Made by a program: the position numbers and the translations under genes
Notes under the pieces: model-generated
Told to the model about the DNA's origin: nothing
Databases searched by the model: none
What the model saw: only the letters and a program-made list of their open reading frames with translations
Shown here: piece by piece, positions 26,821-35,862 of the stretch
Layout of the letters: every line of letters starts with the position of its first letter
Position numbering within the stretch: position 1 is the first letter of the stretch
Assembly: GCF_018424685.1 (NCBI RefSeq)
Contig: NZ_QTKX01000002.1
Span: 744,001 to 808,000 of the forward strand
Source: Mesobacillus boroniphilus
Lineage (GTDB): Bacteria > Bacillota > Bacilli > Bacillales > Cytobacillaceae
Direction: 5' to 3'
Length of the DNA stretch: 64,000 bases

Positions 26821-27210
26821 ATGAAAGTAGCTATCATCGCCTCTAACGGCGGAATGTTCGACGCTTACAAAGTATTCAATATCGCGACTGCGGCAGCAGC
26901 AACAGACGCAGAAGTAGGAATTTTCTTCACATTCGAAGGTTTGAACCTGATTCATAAGGAAGCTCACAAGCAACTACCTATGCCTGCAGGCACAGAACAC
27001 TTCCAAGAGGGCTTTGCAAGAGAAAACGTTCCTCCAGTAGAACAACTTGTTGAAATGGCAGCAGAAATGGGAGTCAAAATGATTGCTTGCCAGATGACAA
27101 TGGACGTTATGTCTCTTCAAAAAGATCAGTTCGTTGAGGGCATTGACGTCGGTGGAGCTGCTTCATTCCTGCACTTTGCAAGCGATGCTAATATTACGCT
27201 GACATTCTAA
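26821..27210 (+). CDS. DsrE-family sulfur-relay protein
   Basis: 129 residues of one DsrE/F-like alpha/beta domain: [20 protein letters not shown] at the start and [11 protein letters not shown] near residue 90, where the Cys corresponds to the sulfur-carrying Cys of DsrE-like proteins. AGGAGG lies 12 nt after the previous stop. It is shorter than the DsrE-like protein of operon 2 (159). Expected to exchange sulfane sulfur with the TusA-like domain. Confidence 0.88.
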   Translation: MKVAIIASNGGMFDAYKVFNIATAAAATDAEVGIFFTFEGLNLIHKEAHKQLPMPAGTEHFQEGFARENVPPVEQLVEMAAEMGVKMIACQMTMDVMSLQKDQFVEGIDVGGAASFLHFASDANITLTF

Positions 27211-27238
27211 AAAATTAAAACAAAACAGGAGGAAAGAA

Positions 27239-28360
27239 ATGGTAAAGACAATTTCAGCAAAAGAAATAGCGCAAAAAGTCATTAACCATGAAGACCTGTT
27301 TATCATTGATGCAAGAAATACTGATGACTTCGATGATTGGAAGATCGAAGGGCGAAATGTAAAAGTCCATAATACGCCGTACTTTGACCTTCTTGAAGGC
27401 ATCGATCCAATAAAGGATGTTTTGCCTAAAGACCAGGATATTTACGTTGTATGTGCCAAAGGTGGTTCGTCTGAATTTGTTGCCGAACAAATTGAAGAGG
27501 CTGGCTATACCAATGTCTATTCCATTGAAGGCGGTATGAAAGCTTGGAGTGAGCATTTAGAGCCTGTGAAAATCGGCGACCTAAAAGGCGGGGGATCTCT
27601 TTACCAGTTTGTCCGCATAGGGAAAGGCTGTCTTTCCTATTTAGTCGAATCAAATGGCGAGGCTGCAATCATCGATACAAACCGGATGATTGAACAGTAT
27701 GAAGAGTTCATGTCAGACAAGGACTTCAAACTTGTTGCCATGCTTGATACACATCTTCATGCTGACCATATTTCCGGTGGAAAGAAGCTTGCTGATAAAG
27801 TGGGAGCTAAATATTACCTTCCGCCTAAAGATGCAGAAGAAGTGACATTCCAATATGAACCTCTTCAGGATGGCGATCAAATCAACGTTGGAAACACTAT
27901 AATCCGCGCAGTGTACTCTCCAGGACATACAATCGGAAGTACCTCTTTCATCATAGATGATCAATATTTACTGACTGGTGACATTCTGTTCATCGACTCA
28001 ATCGGACGCCCTGACCTTGCCGGTTTGGCTCAAGACTGGGTAGGCGACTTGAGGAATACTTTATACAAACGATATAAGGAACTAGCTGATGAACTACTTG
28101 TCCTGCCAGCCCACTATATGGGAATCGATGAGATGAATGATGACGGAAGCGTTTCAGAAAAGCTTGGTGTCCTTTACGCCGAGAACCATGGTTTGCAAAT
28201 CGACAGCGAAGATACGTTCAGGAAGACTGTAACCGAGAACCTTCCGCCGCAGCCAAACTCCTACCAGGAAATCAGGCAGATGAATATGGGTAAAATCAAC
28301 CCGGACATCGATGAACAGCGGGAAATGGAAATCGGGCCAAATCGATGCGCAGTAAGGTAA
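27239..28360 (+). CDS. rhodanese-persulfide dioxygenase fusion (YrkH/CstB-like)
   Basis: 373 residues. The N-terminal rhodanese domain (about 1-105) has a Cys in [11 protein letters not shown]. The metallo-beta-lactamase domain (about 115-330) has the ETHE1-type metal motif [12 protein letters not shown], then [11 protein letters not shown] and DSIGRPDL. The C-terminus ([18 protein letters not shown]) matches the paralogue at 42759. It would oxidise a persulfide to sulfite and pass sulfur on. The domain order is rhodanese first, then dioxygenase. GGAGG lies 8 nt before ATG. Confidence 0.92.
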   Translation: MVKTISAKEIAQKVINHEDLFIIDARNTDDFDDWKIEGRNVKVHNTPYFDLLEGIDPIKDVLPKDQDIYVVCAKGGSSEFVAEQIEEAGYTNVYSIEGGMKAWSEHLEPVKIGDLKGGGSLYQFVRIGKGCLSYLVESNGEAAIIDTNRMIEQYEEFMSDKDFKLVAMLDTHLHADHISGGKKLADKVGAKYYLPPKDAEEVTFQYEPLQDGDQINVGNTIIRAVYSPGHTIGSTSFIIDDQYLLTGDILFIDSIGRPDLAGLAQDWVGDLRNTLYKRYKELADELLVLPAHYMGIDEMNDDGSVSEKLGVLYAENHGLQIDSEDTFRKTVTENLPPQPNSYQEIRQMNMGKINPDIDEQREMEIGPNRCAVR

Positions 28361-28396
28361 ATAGAAAAGCGAAAGCGCTCAGATGGACATTTTAAG

Positions 28397-28424
28397 AAAG
28401 GGGTACCTTATCAAGGTACTCCTT
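28397..28424 (+). terminator. intrinsic terminator of sulfur operon 1
   Basis: The arms AAGGGGTACCTT and AAGGTACTCCTT, loop ATC, end in TTTTG. Confidence 0.8.
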
Positions 28425-28515
28425 TTGTATATAAAGCTAATAAGGCTTTTTCCATAAGTTTCATGCAAATCAGGATGCTTATGGAAACAGCTTTAACAAT
28501 AGAGGAGAGGATACT

Positions 28516-29949
28516 ATGACGAAGTTGACGATTATCCAGCAAAATGATACTCATGGGAGCCTAGAACTCCATCATGAACTATTTTGGAAAGATAACAAAC
28601 CTAAACTCCGCAAAACAGGTGGATTTCCGAGGATTGCAAAGTATATCAAAGATCTTAAATCACAAACTGAAAATATTTTATTCCTGGATGGAGGAGACCT
28701 GTTTCATGGGACGCTCCCTTTAGTTGCTTCCAAGGGAGAAGCGATTTTGCCAGGATTGCAGAAATTGGAGCTCGATGGCTGGGTCCCTGGAAACTGGGAT
28801 TTTGCCTACGGGAAGGAGCAGTTGTCTTCACTGGTTGAAGCATTGCCCTTTCCGACTATCGCTTGCAACGTAAGGGATCAGAATACGAATGAGACATTCA
28901 TGAAACCCTTAATCATTAAAGAATTTGAAGGTGTCAAGGTAGGTGTCATTGGACTGACTTATCCATATGTCGATGAGACTATGCCTGAAAGCTTTTCTAA
29001 AGGCCTTGCATTTTCAAGAGGTGTGGAAGAGACTCGTGATTGTGTCGAAGAGTTAAAAGGCAAAGTGGATCTTATTGTATTGTTGAGCCATATGGGACTC
29101 CCTCTTGATGTCGAGCTGACAACCCTTGTCGATGGCGTTGATATCGTTTTATCGGGACACAGCCATGACAGGGTTGAAGAACCGATTACCGTCAATGGTG
29201 CACTTGTTGTTCAGGCTGGTTCCAGTGCATCATTCCTTGGAAAACTTGAAATCACCTTTCAAGGCGGAAAAATGGAAGACTATCAATACGAATTGGTGAC
29301 AATTGACGAAAGCATCCCTGAGGATGAGGAAATGGCGGGAATCATTGATGATATATTGGAGCCATACAGTAAGGAGCGGGATAATGTCGTCGGCAAGACG
29401 GAGTCTATTTTACACAGAATGACCTTGAATGAAGCACCTATGGATCAGCTGATCACTGATTCATATCTGTATGCGTTTGATGACTGCGATCTGGCGTTTT
29501 CACATGGGTGGAGGTACGGTACCCCGGTCCCTGCAGGGGATATAACAGAGTATAATCTGCATACCATCATCCCTACGAACCCTGAAATTTTCACACTCAA
29601 AATGACCGGAGAGCACCTGATGAACGCCCTGGAGAAGAATTTGGAGATGGTGTTCTCAAGAGACCCGTTTAAGCAAAAAGGCGGATATATTTTAAGGTCC
29701 TCTGGATTATTCATGTCACTTAAGTCATACAATCCGGAAGGAAACAGGATTCAAAAGCTGCTCATCGGTGGTCAGGAAATCGATCTGAAAAAGAAATACA
29801 AGATTGCAGGGGCAGGCAAGCAGCTATTCAAAGGCGCAGAAACTGATAAAACCTACCATGGTGCACATGCAGTTGATGTTATTAAGCGATTTTTAAAAGA
29901 AAATGGAACATTCAAAGCTGATGGAGAACAAAGAATACTGAGTACCTAA
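28516..29949 (+). CDS. cytoplasmic 5'-nucleotidase/SoxB-like metallophosphoesterase
   Basis: 477 residues, no signal peptide. The metallophosphatase domain (1-260) has QQNDTHG, LDGGDLFHG, GNWDFAYG, LLSHMG and LSGHSHD, which carry the two-metal ligands. The C-terminal 5'-nucleotidase domain (about 290-477) has NPEIFTLKMTGEHL. The usual GNHE is replaced by GNWD; SoxB thiosulfohydrolases as I recall them read GHWEFTYG here, so this protein leans toward SoxB. B. subtilis YunD (462) is another cytosolic relative. Placement after the persulfide operon, behind a separate terminator, suggests a sulfur link. AGAGGAG lies about 7 nt before ATG. Confidence 0.82.
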   Translation: MTKLTIIQQNDTHGSLELHHELFWKDNKPKLRKTGGFPRIAKYIKDLKSQTENILFLDGGDLFHGTLPLVASKGEAILPGLQKLELDGWVPGNWDFAYGKEQLSSLVEALPFPTIACNVRDQNTNETFMKPLIIKEFEGVKVGVIGLTYPYVDETMPESFSKGLAFSRGVEETRDCVEELKGKVDLIVLLSHMGLPLDVELTTLVDGVDIVLSGHSHDRVEEPITVNGALVVQAGSSASFLGKLEITFQGGKMEDYQYELVTIDESIPEDEEMAGIIDDILEPYSKERDNVVGKTESILHRMTLNEAPMDQLITDSYLYAFDDCDLAFSHGWRYGTPVPAGDITEYNLHTIIPTNPEIFTLKMTGEHLMNALEKNLEMVFSRDPFKQKGGYILRSSGLFMSLKSYNPEGNRIQKLLIGGQEIDLKKKYKIAGAGKQLFKGAETDKTYHGAHAVDVIKRFLKENGTFKADGEQRILST

Positions 29950-29965
29950 AACCCCTCAGTTTGAT

Positions 29966-30146
29966 GGATATTTCGAAGGCAAAGCACAGGCAAAATGTCC
30001 AAGGAAGAGGGTTTAATGGACATTTTGAAGGAGAAGCAGCGCCGAAATGTCTAAGAAAAAGGGTTTAATAGACATTTTGAAGGCGAAGCAAGGCCAAAAT
30101 GTCCAAGAAAAGTGTTTAATGGACATTTCAGAGGCGAAGCAAATCT
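29966..30146. repeat. 52-bp-period intergenic repeat, about 3.5 units
   Basis: (G/A)GA(C/T)ATTT begins at 29966, 30018, 30070 and 30121. Each unit also has the inverse AAATGTC about 25 bp later and a conserved GAAGGCGAAGCA and GTTTAAT. No coding potential. Confidence 0.85.
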
Positions 30147-30149
30147 AAG

Positions 30150-30183
30150 CAAAAAAAGTCACGGCCCCGGCCGCGACTTTTTC
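30150..30183. terminator. strong bidirectional terminator
   Basis: AAAAAAAGTC-A-CGGCC / GGCCG-C-GACTTTTTC stem with A and T tails; sits between convergent soxB-like and resA-like genes. Confidence 0.9.
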
Positions 30184-30771
30184 TTATTTAACCCCAGTTA
30201 GTTCCTTCATCATTTTCTCATCCATAGGGCCAACAATTTTCTTTGTAATCACACCGTTTTCATCGAGGATGTAGCTTGTTGGAATGGTGAAAGCCTGATA
30301 GGTCGTACCGACGACACCTTCTTCATCTAAAGGAATAGGGAATGTTAATCCATATTCGCCAACGAATTTTTGGACTTCATCAGCGCCTTTATCCATATTT
30401 GTCAGGTTGACTGCAATGATTTCAACGCCATTGTCCTTGTTTTCTTCATAGAAATTCTGCATGTGCGGCATTTCGGCTTTACATGGAGGACACCATGTTG
30501 CCCAGAAGTTAAGGATGACCTTTTTGCCTCGGAGCTCAGAAAGTTTAATTGTTTCTCCATCAAGAGTGTTCAACTCAAAATCAGGAGCCTCTGCTCCTTC
30601 ACGCAAAGAAGAAAGCTTCGCGCCTGGAATATCTTCTGTTGTTTCTACAGATTCTCCTGCTGGAGCTGTTGTGTTCTTCTCGCTTTCTGTTGATCCCGGT
30701 TTCCAGATATTCACGACAAGAATGACGACAGCCAGTGCTAAAATCGCGAATGATAAAAGATTTTTATTCAA
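30184..30771 (-). CDS. ResA/TlpA-type membrane-anchored thiol-disulfide oxidoreductase
   Basis: 195 residues. The N-terminal TM anchor (about 5-22) is followed by a linker, then a thioredoxin fold outside the membrane with the redox pair WATWCPPCKAEMP (about residue 95) and the cis-Pro region AFTIPTSYILDENG. ResA reduces apocytochrome c before haem attachment, using electrons from CcdA. CcdA is in the same operon and the cbb3 operon nearby makes several c-type cytochromes. It overlaps the previous gene by 4 bp. The motif is CPPC rather than the CEPC of B. subtilis ResA. Confidence 0.88.
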   Translation of the reverse strand: MNKNLLSFAILALAVVILVVNIWKPGSTESEKNTTAPAGESVETTEDIPGAKLSSLREGAEAPDFELNTLDGETIKLSELRGKKVILNFWATWCPPCKAEMPHMQNFYEENKDNGVEIIAVNLTNMDKGADEVQKFVGEYGLTFPIPLDEEGVVGTTYQAFTIPTSYILDENGVITKKIVGPMDEKMMKELTGVK

Positions 30772-31379
30772 TGCTGAATTTCCTCCTTATTTAAACGCTG
30801 AAAAATGATTAAGTAAACTCCGAGTGCGAAGATCAGCAGGTTCTCCACTGCGAGCAAATCGGAAAACAGGCTAAGTATTAGTGCTTCGAGCATCAGGAAC
30901 AATATTGCATACTCCATAGTAAGCTTAATGTTTTTTAAATAAAACAAAATGAAGCCTATCATTAGGACAGCCTGTATCGCAGCGGCGAGGAAGTCCTGTG
31001 AGAACGCAAATAACCCTGTCCAATACAGTAAAAAGAATATAAAGTACGCAGGGATATATTCTTCTGGTGTGATGGTGCTCCCCTTTGCCCTTGATAGCCA
31101 ATATAAATAGATGGCGATTCCCAGGAAAGCAAGGATCTGACCTGCGGTACCTCCATTAAAATAAAGGAGGGATAAGGGGGTGTCAAGGAACATTTTAAAA
31201 TTAAAGACTGCATAGCTTAACTTGTATATCGCTATGTAGATAAAGAAGCTGTTCCAAAACCAATCATCGATACTCTTTTTCTCCCTGGCCCGGTAAATCA
31301 AGGCTCCGATAAAAATGGCAGCAAACGCTGCCAGCAAATCTGCAGGCAGTGTGAATCTGCCGAAAGTTATATAGTTCAA
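30768..31379 (-). CDS. polytopic membrane protein, unknown
   Basis: 203 residues with about six or seven TM segments. The beginning NYITFGRFTLPADLLAAF recalls the first helix of prolipoprotein diacylglyceryl transferase, but the family's catalytic HGG and R motifs are absent. It overlaps the OsmC gene and the ResA-like gene by 4 bp each (ATGA type), so tight translational coupling suggests a joint function with the thiol oxidoreductase, for example as an electron donor or partner. No family is assigned. Confidence 0.75.
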   Translation of the reverse strand: MNYITFGRFTLPADLLAAFAAIFIGALIYRAREKKSIDDWFWNSFFIYIAIYKLSYAVFNFKMFLDTPLSLLYFNGGTAGQILAFLGIAIYLYWLSRAKGSTITPEEYIPAYFIFFLLYWTGLFAFSQDFLAAAIQAVLMIGFILFYLKNIKLTMEYAILFLMLEALILSLFSDLLAVENLLIFALGVYLIIFQRLNKEEIQH

Positions 31380-31789
31380 GCAACATCACCTTTTTTTGGC
31401 TGGTCTGGCGTAAATTCAATCTGATAACGGACATCTATACTTCCGATAACAGATTGAATCATGCCGCAATTTTTCAGGACAAGTCGGGCAAGCTTATCAG
31501 CTTGGTCTGCCTTATCCACTGTGTCAGTCTGGACGCTTACATTGAATATCAATTGTTCGATCCGTAGTGCCTCTTCTGGATCCCTCGTTGCTGACACTCG
31601 TACGTCAATTCTTTTATAGTCTATTCTCTTCTTGGTAAGAATATTTGCGAGCACCGAGGTACTGCATCCTGTTAAAGAGGATACGAACAGTTCCATAGGC
31701 CTGTAGCCCATCTCAGTATTCGGAGATATTGGCAGGAATCCATATTCAAGCTGACCAATCAGTTTTTCGTTATAGTAGGTAAATTCCAT
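31376..31789 (-). CDS. OsmC/Ohr-family protein
   Basis: ATG 31789 is chosen with AAAGGAG 7 nt upstream; a GTG sits directly before it. The product is 137 residues. The two Cys expected in the OsmC family are in SLTGCSTSVLAN (about 42) and LKNCGMIQS (about 108). OsmC proteins reduce peroxides with these thiols; some act on sulfur compounds. Third or fourth gene of the ccdA operon. Confidence 0.88.
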   Translation of the reverse strand: MEFTYYNEKLIGQLEYGFLPISPNTEMGYRPMELFVSSLTGCSTSVLANILTKKRIDYKRIDVRVSATRDPEEALRIEQLIFNVSVQTDTVDKADQADKLARLVLKNCGMIQSVIGSIDVRYQIEFTPDQPKKGDVA

Positions 31790-31857
31790 CACAATCGCTC
31801 CTTTTGTACGAAAACAGTCTTTATCAACGAGTATGTGATCGTATTGTTAAGGAATGA

Positions 31858-32925
31858 TTAAGATTTGCGGTGGATTGGAATCGTTACCCAAAATGAGTGA
31901 TTATGCCCATCTGTATCAACGCCGATTTCACCTTGATGGGCGTCAATGATGCTTTTGGCGATGGCAAGTCCAAGTCCTGCACCATCAGCTTTTGTGCTGC
32001 GGGATTCTTCAAGCCTGTAAAATCGTTCGAAAATGAGTTCTTTCATCTCCGGATCAATGTATTTTCCTTTATGGGAAAAAGTAATTTTGTATACCTTACC
32101 ATCAGGCTGTGCTGTTATTGAAAGGTCCCCGCCAGTATCATACTCTATGATATTTTGCAGCAGATTGGACATGACTTGCTTTAAGCCGTCTGCATGGCCA
32201 AAAATGGTAGCGTATTCTATATGCTGGCTGAATGTTTCGAATTTGTTGGATAGCTTCAGCTGAAAGGCTGCCAGTGATTCTGCCATGACTTGTTTAATAT
32301 CAGTTACTTCAAACTGTTTCTCAAGGAAGTAAACCTCTTTATTCCAAGTGTCAATCTCGGCGATCAGGTCGACAATCCTTGTAATCCGATTGGATTCCTC
32401 CAAAAGAGAACCGAACAGCTCGCGTTCTCCTGTCAATACACCGTTATGGAGGGCTTCAAGGTAGCCGTTGATATTCGTTAACGGGGTCCTCAACTCATGG
32501 GCGATATCCCGGAGCATTTCCTCACGCCGTGTTTGTACCACAGATAGTGTTTCCGTCATGGCATTAAAATTCGTTACAAGCTCTCCCAATTCTCCGCTTG
32601 CAGTGATATCTATCTTCGAAGGGATTTTGCCTTCTTTTATTTGGTTTGCGGCCACAGCCATCGATTTAACTGGATTCACGATCCGCTTTACTGAAAAATA
32701 ATGTAAAAGTCCGGCCATGATAAATGCAATCACGCTAACTTTGATTAGGAATGAATTCAATGTTTCAACCAGCTGCGTTCCTGTCACCTGTTCATTATTG
32801 ACTAGAAAGCAGGCGTAATCCTTCACGGATATCCCTGCAAGCATGATGACAAGCAGGATGACTATGCTGTTGATTGCCACAAGCTTAGATAGTAACAAGT
32901 CCGCCATGCTTTTAATTCGCCGCAA
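31858..32925 (-). CDS. sensor histidine kinase
   Basis: 355 residues if started at TTG 32925 (GGGG 7-8 nt upstream, overlapping the regulator gene by 14 bp), or 349 from ATG 32907. Two TM helices (about 15-32 and 58-78) enclose a short outer loop of about 25 residues, too small for a typical ligand domain. A HAMP domain is followed by the H-box RDIAHELRTPLTNING and an ATPase domain with NLLQNIIEY, and GAGLGLAIAKSI. A Cys in the outer loop (DYACFLVNN) could be redox-active, which is only a guess. Partner of the upstream response regulator. Confidence 0.9.
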   Translation of the reverse strand: MRRIKSMADLLLSKLVAINSIVILLVIMLAGISVKDYACFLVNNEQVTGTQLVETLNSFLIKVSVIAFIMAGLLHYFSVKRIVNPVKSMAVAANQIKEGKIPSKIDITASGELGELVTNFNAMTETLSVVQTRREEMLRDIAHELRTPLTNINGYLEALHNGVLTGERELFGSLLEESNRITRIVDLIAEIDTWNKEVYFLEKQFEVTDIKQVMAESLAAFQLKLSNKFETFSQHIEYATIFGHADGLKQVMSNLLQNIIEYDTGGDLSITAQPDGKVYKITFSHKGKYIDPEMKELIFERFYRLEESRSTKADGAGLGLAIAKSIIDAHQGEIGVDTDGHNHSFWVTIPIHRKS

Positions 32926-33607
32926 ATTTATACCCCATTCCTCTTACGGTCTGAATATAATCTTTGGGCGTTTTTCCTTTTATTTTTTCCCGGAGATTCT
33001 TGATATGGACGTCAATGGTCCGCTCTGTGACGGCTTTTTCGTTATTTTCATAGATTGTGTCGAGTATTTGTGCCCTCGAAAGGATTTGCCCCGGATGCTG
33101 CATGAACATATGAAGCAGCCTGAACTCAAAATTGGTCAAATCGATTGGTTCGCCATCGACCATTGCCTGCCCTTTTGCCGGCTTGATTGTAAGACCTGTA
33201 AAAGTCAATTTACCGCATCGGCTTGCGGTCCTTCGTAACACCGCTTCAATCCTGACCATCAGCTCAGCCGGGCTGAATGGTTTTACGACATAATCATCTG
33301 CGCCTAGCTTGAAGCCTTCGATCCTGCTTTTTTCAGAAGCCTTTGCGGTTAGCATGATGACAGGCATCATGCTTTCCAGGTCATTGCGAAGCCAGCGGCA
33401 AATCTCTTCACCGTTTTTGCCGGGGAGCATCAGGTCAAGAATCAGGATGCATGGATCATATTTTTCAATCATTTCCTGGGCGACAACCCCGTTGTCAGCT
33501 TCTAGCACCTCATAGCCTTCATTCGTCAAATAAATTTTAACAAGTGTGCGGATTTTAGGGTCATCTTCAACAACCAGTACACTTTTGCCGATCAGTTCTT
33601 TCTTCAC
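32912..33607 (-). CDS. OmpR-family response regulator
   Basis: The start GTG 33607 has AAGGAG 11 nt upstream; GTG 33619 lies too close to that site. The product is 231 residues. The receiver domain (1-120) has VVEDDPKIR, phospho-acceptor Asp in ILILDLMLPG, Thr in MLTAKA and Lys in VVKPFSP. The winged-helix DNA-binding domain follows (about 135-231) with TNFEFRLLHMF and RTIDVHIKNLREKI. Lies between ccdA and the kinase. Its targets are unknown; a relation to ResD is possible. Confidence 0.9.
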   Translation of the reverse strand: MKKELIGKSVLVVEDDPKIRTLVKIYLTNEGYEVLEADNGVVAQEMIEKYDPCILILDLMLPGKNGEEICRWLRNDLESMMPVIMLTAKASEKSRIEGFKLGADDYVVKPFSPAELMVRIEAVLRRTASRCGKLTFTGLTIKPAKGQAMVDGEPIDLTNFEFRLLHMFMQHPGQILSRAQILDTIYENNEKAVTERTIDVHIKNLREKIKGKTPKDYIQTVRGMGYKFAAN

Positions 33608-33670
33608 TTGATAGGTCACTCCTTAACACTGACTTGCATCAACTTATTGAAAAAGCTATACAGCAGGTTC

Positions 33671-34384
33671 TTAAACTCCAAATAAGCTGTAAGCAGACAG
33701 CCAGGCACTGATTTTCTGCATTTGCCCGGAAAGGACAAGGAAGCCCATTCCTACCATTATCATACCATTCACCAGAGCTAGCTTAGAAAGATATTTGTTG
33801 ATCTTCTTGATTGCTTTTAATGAATAAGAAATGACAAAAGATATGATAAGGAAAGGAACGGCCATTCCAAGAGAATAAGAAGTCAGCAGGTACATTCCCT
33901 GGTATAAAGTATCGGAAGAACTCGCCAAAAGCAGGATGGAGGAGAGTGCAAGTCCGACACAAGGTGACCATCCGCTGGCAAACGCCATCCCTAGGAACAC
34001 AGAACTGAATGCACCTTTCGGCTTTGTTTCGGAATGCACCTTCTTTTCCATCATCAGAAATTTAATGTTCAGCAAGCCGGCCATCTGCAGGCCGAAGATG
34101 ATGATCAGCAAACCAGCAATTTGCATCACAATTGTCCGGTAGTTTGCAAAAGCCTGTCCCAGGAACGATGCCGAGGCACCCATGACAATAAAAATCAAGC
34201 TAAAACCGACAATGAATCCAAATGAACGGATAAAAAGGGTTGCACGATCCACAGCTACTTTAGTTCCCTCGATTTTCCCGCCAGTTAAATGTGTTATGTA
34301 AGCTGGGAGGAGAGGGAACACGCAAGGGGAGAAAAATGATAAAATTCCAGCAGTAAAAGCAAAAAATAATCCGATTTCTGTCAT
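33671..34384 (-). CDS. ccdA: CcdA cytochrome c biogenesis protein
   Basis: 237 residues with six TM helices. The redox Cys pair is in FFSPCVFPLLPAY (about residue 22) and SGWSPCVGLALS (about residue 140). It takes electrons from cytoplasmic thioredoxin across the membrane to ResA-type proteins for haem c attachment. First gene of the six-gene run ccdA, regulator, kinase, osmC, membrane protein, resA-like. A CsoR/CstR-like dyad lies 75 bp upstream. GGAGTG precedes ATG 34384. Confidence 0.93.
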   Translation of the reverse strand: MTEIGLFFAFTAGILSFFSPCVFPLLPAYITHLTGGKIEGTKVAVDRATLFIRSFGFIVGFSLIFIVMGASASFLGQAFANYRTIVMQIAGLLIIIFGLQMAGLLNIKFLMMEKKVHSETKPKGAFSSVFLGMAFASGWSPCVGLALSSILLLASSSDTLYQGMYLLTSYSLGMAVPFLIISFVISYSLKAIKKINKYLSKLALVNGMIMVGMGFLVLSGQMQKISAWLSAYSLFGV

Positions 34385-34457
34385 TATAAATATTCACTCC
34401 TTTTCTGTTATCTATCTTGTGATGTTTTTGTTAAGGATTAATTAAGGTTCTTGAAAT

Positions 34458-34475
34458 TATACCCCTAATGGTATA
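34458..34475 (-). promoter_or_regulatory. CsoR/CstR-like operator before the ccdA operon
   Basis: TATACC-CCTAAT-GGTATA, perfect 6-bp arms. Read on the minus strand it overlaps GGGGTATAAT, a good -10 hexamer, so a bound repressor would block the operon. Confidence 0.65.
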
Positions 34476-34589
34476 TTATTTTATAATTGTATTATTACTG
34501 TAGAAAACTTTCAAATTAAATCTCTCACTTTTGCAGGTTGTGATGATTATTTCTTTTGATTGCTAGTATACTGTTTCAAGAAAAAAAAT

Positions 34590-34616
34590 AAAACCTAGGA
34601 GATTTCCTAGGTTTTA
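34590..34616 (-). terminator. intrinsic terminator, leftward
   Basis: The arms TAAAACCTAGGA and TCCTAGGTTTTA are followed on the minus strand by TTTTTTTTC. Ends the gene at 34667-34852. Confidence 0.85.
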
Positions 34617-34666
34617 CATTTAAAATTTTACATCTTCAAATTAAACCCTCTGTGGTATAATGCAAA

Positions 34667-34852
34667 TTAATGGTTTAAGTTTCTTCTGATCCCGAAAAAA
34701 GTGAACAGGGAAACAGTGGATAAGATGGCCAGAGAGGCGATTTCAAATTTAACATCACGATATGTTACGGATTCATCCTTGGTAAAGTACATCAGACCGA
34801 AAATAAATGCAGACAATACGATAACGGTTACGACGATCTCTACTTTTTTCAT
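34667..34852 (-). CDS. small two-TM membrane protein, unknown
   Basis: 61 residues: TM around 5-23, short charged loop (TKDESVTYRDVKFE), TM around 38-55, basic end. GGAGGGAAT lies upstream of ATG 34852. It is divergent from the LysR gene (42 bp between starts) and ends in its own terminator. No family recognised. Confidence 0.7.
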   Translation of the reverse strand: MKKVEIVVTVIVLSAFIFGLMYFTKDESVTYRDVKFEIASLAILSTVSLFTFFGIRRNLNH

Positions 34853-34894
34853 TTTATTCCCTCCAATTCTATAGTATAAAGGGGTGCGATCATA

Positions 34895-35797
34895 TTGAAT
34901 TTAGAACATTTAAAGACATTCATTGCTGCTGCTAAATATGAGAGCTTCTCCCAGGCAGGGAAGATGCTGAATCTTTCTCAGCCAGCCGTCAGTCATCAAA
35001 TCAGCCAGTTAGAGGCTTATTATAATAAACAGTTGTTCATCAGGTCCAATCGCAAAATCAAATTATCAGAGGCAGGCAAAACACTATTTGAACACGGCCA
35101 GCATTTGATAGCATTGAATGAGAAGCTGGAAAACCTTATGGCAGAAGGCGATTCCAGTCAATCCATCAAGATTGGCTGCAGCAATACGATCGGCGAATGT
35201 CTGATCTCTAAAATGGTTCAAGATTTCATAAAGTTGAATCCTGATATAACAAGCAACCAAATCCAAATCACCATCGGAACCTCTGTGCATATAACGGATT
35301 TGCTTTATGCTTCTGATATCGACCTTGCTCTTGTCGAGGGACAAGCTGGCCGATATGACTTTATTTCTCATGAGTTCTATGATGACTTGCTCGTTCTCGG
35401 TGTTTCTCCTCAGCTTAGGATTGACCCCTCCGACCAGAAGCCCTCAAAGCTTGAAGAAATGACTTGGCTGATTCGCGAGCCAGGCTGCGCGATGAGGCAG
35501 GCAACTCTCGATTTATGGAATGGATTAAATATCAAGCCGAAATCGGTCCTTGTTTATAATAGCAACACGCTAATCAAAGAGGGTGTGAAAAATGGGCTTG
35601 GTGTTGCTGTCTTTTCCAAGCTGGCAATCTGCCCTGAAGTTCAATCTCGGCAGCTCATTGTCAGTCCTTTCATAGACAGGAACCGTTATCGTCCATTCTA
35701 CCTGTTAAGGAAGGATAAACAGTTTAAATCCAATCTTCATGAGAGATTATGGAACTATATAAGAAACTTAGATGAAAATCCTAATGCTTCTTGTTAA
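34895..35797 (+). CDS. LysR-family transcription regulator (CysL/YwfK-like)
   Basis: 300 residues from TTG 34895 (AAAGGGGTG 9 nt upstream). The winged HTH at the N-terminus has MNLEHLKTFIAAAKYESFSQAG, shown here as MNLEHLKTFIAA and ESFSQAGKML, then LSQPAVSHQISQLE. An effector-binding domain covers about 90-295, with IKIGCSNTIGECL. It divides the ccdA and cbb3 operons. By the beginning and the GxxxTIGExL strand it resembles CysL, an activator of sulfite reductase in B. subtilis, but that is only suggestive. A divergent partner gene is at 34852. Confidence 0.85.
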   Translation: MNLEHLKTFIAAAKYESFSQAGKMLNLSQPAVSHQISQLEAYYNKQLFIRSNRKIKLSEAGKTLFEHGQHLIALNEKLENLMAEGDSSQSIKIGCSNTIGECLISKMVQDFIKLNPDITSNQIQITIGTSVHITDLLYASDIDLALVEGQAGRYDFISHEFYDDLLVLGVSPQLRIDPSDQKPSKLEEMTWLIREPGCAMRQATLDLWNGLNIKPKSVLVYNSNTLIKEGVKNGLGVAVFSKLAICPEVQSRQLIVSPFIDRNRYRPFYLLRKDKQFKSNLHERLWNYIRNLDENPNASC

Positions 35798-35818
35798 AGA
35801 GGCATTAGGATTTTTTGT
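35775..35818 (+). terminator. intrinsic terminator overlapping the LysR gene end
   Basis: The arms AAAATCCTAATGC and GCATTAGGATTTT begin inside the last codons and end in a T run. Confidence 0.85.
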
Positions 35819-35862
35819 TATGGCCCATTCAAGAGAATGGCGTGGCCGAGCAAGCTTTTCTC

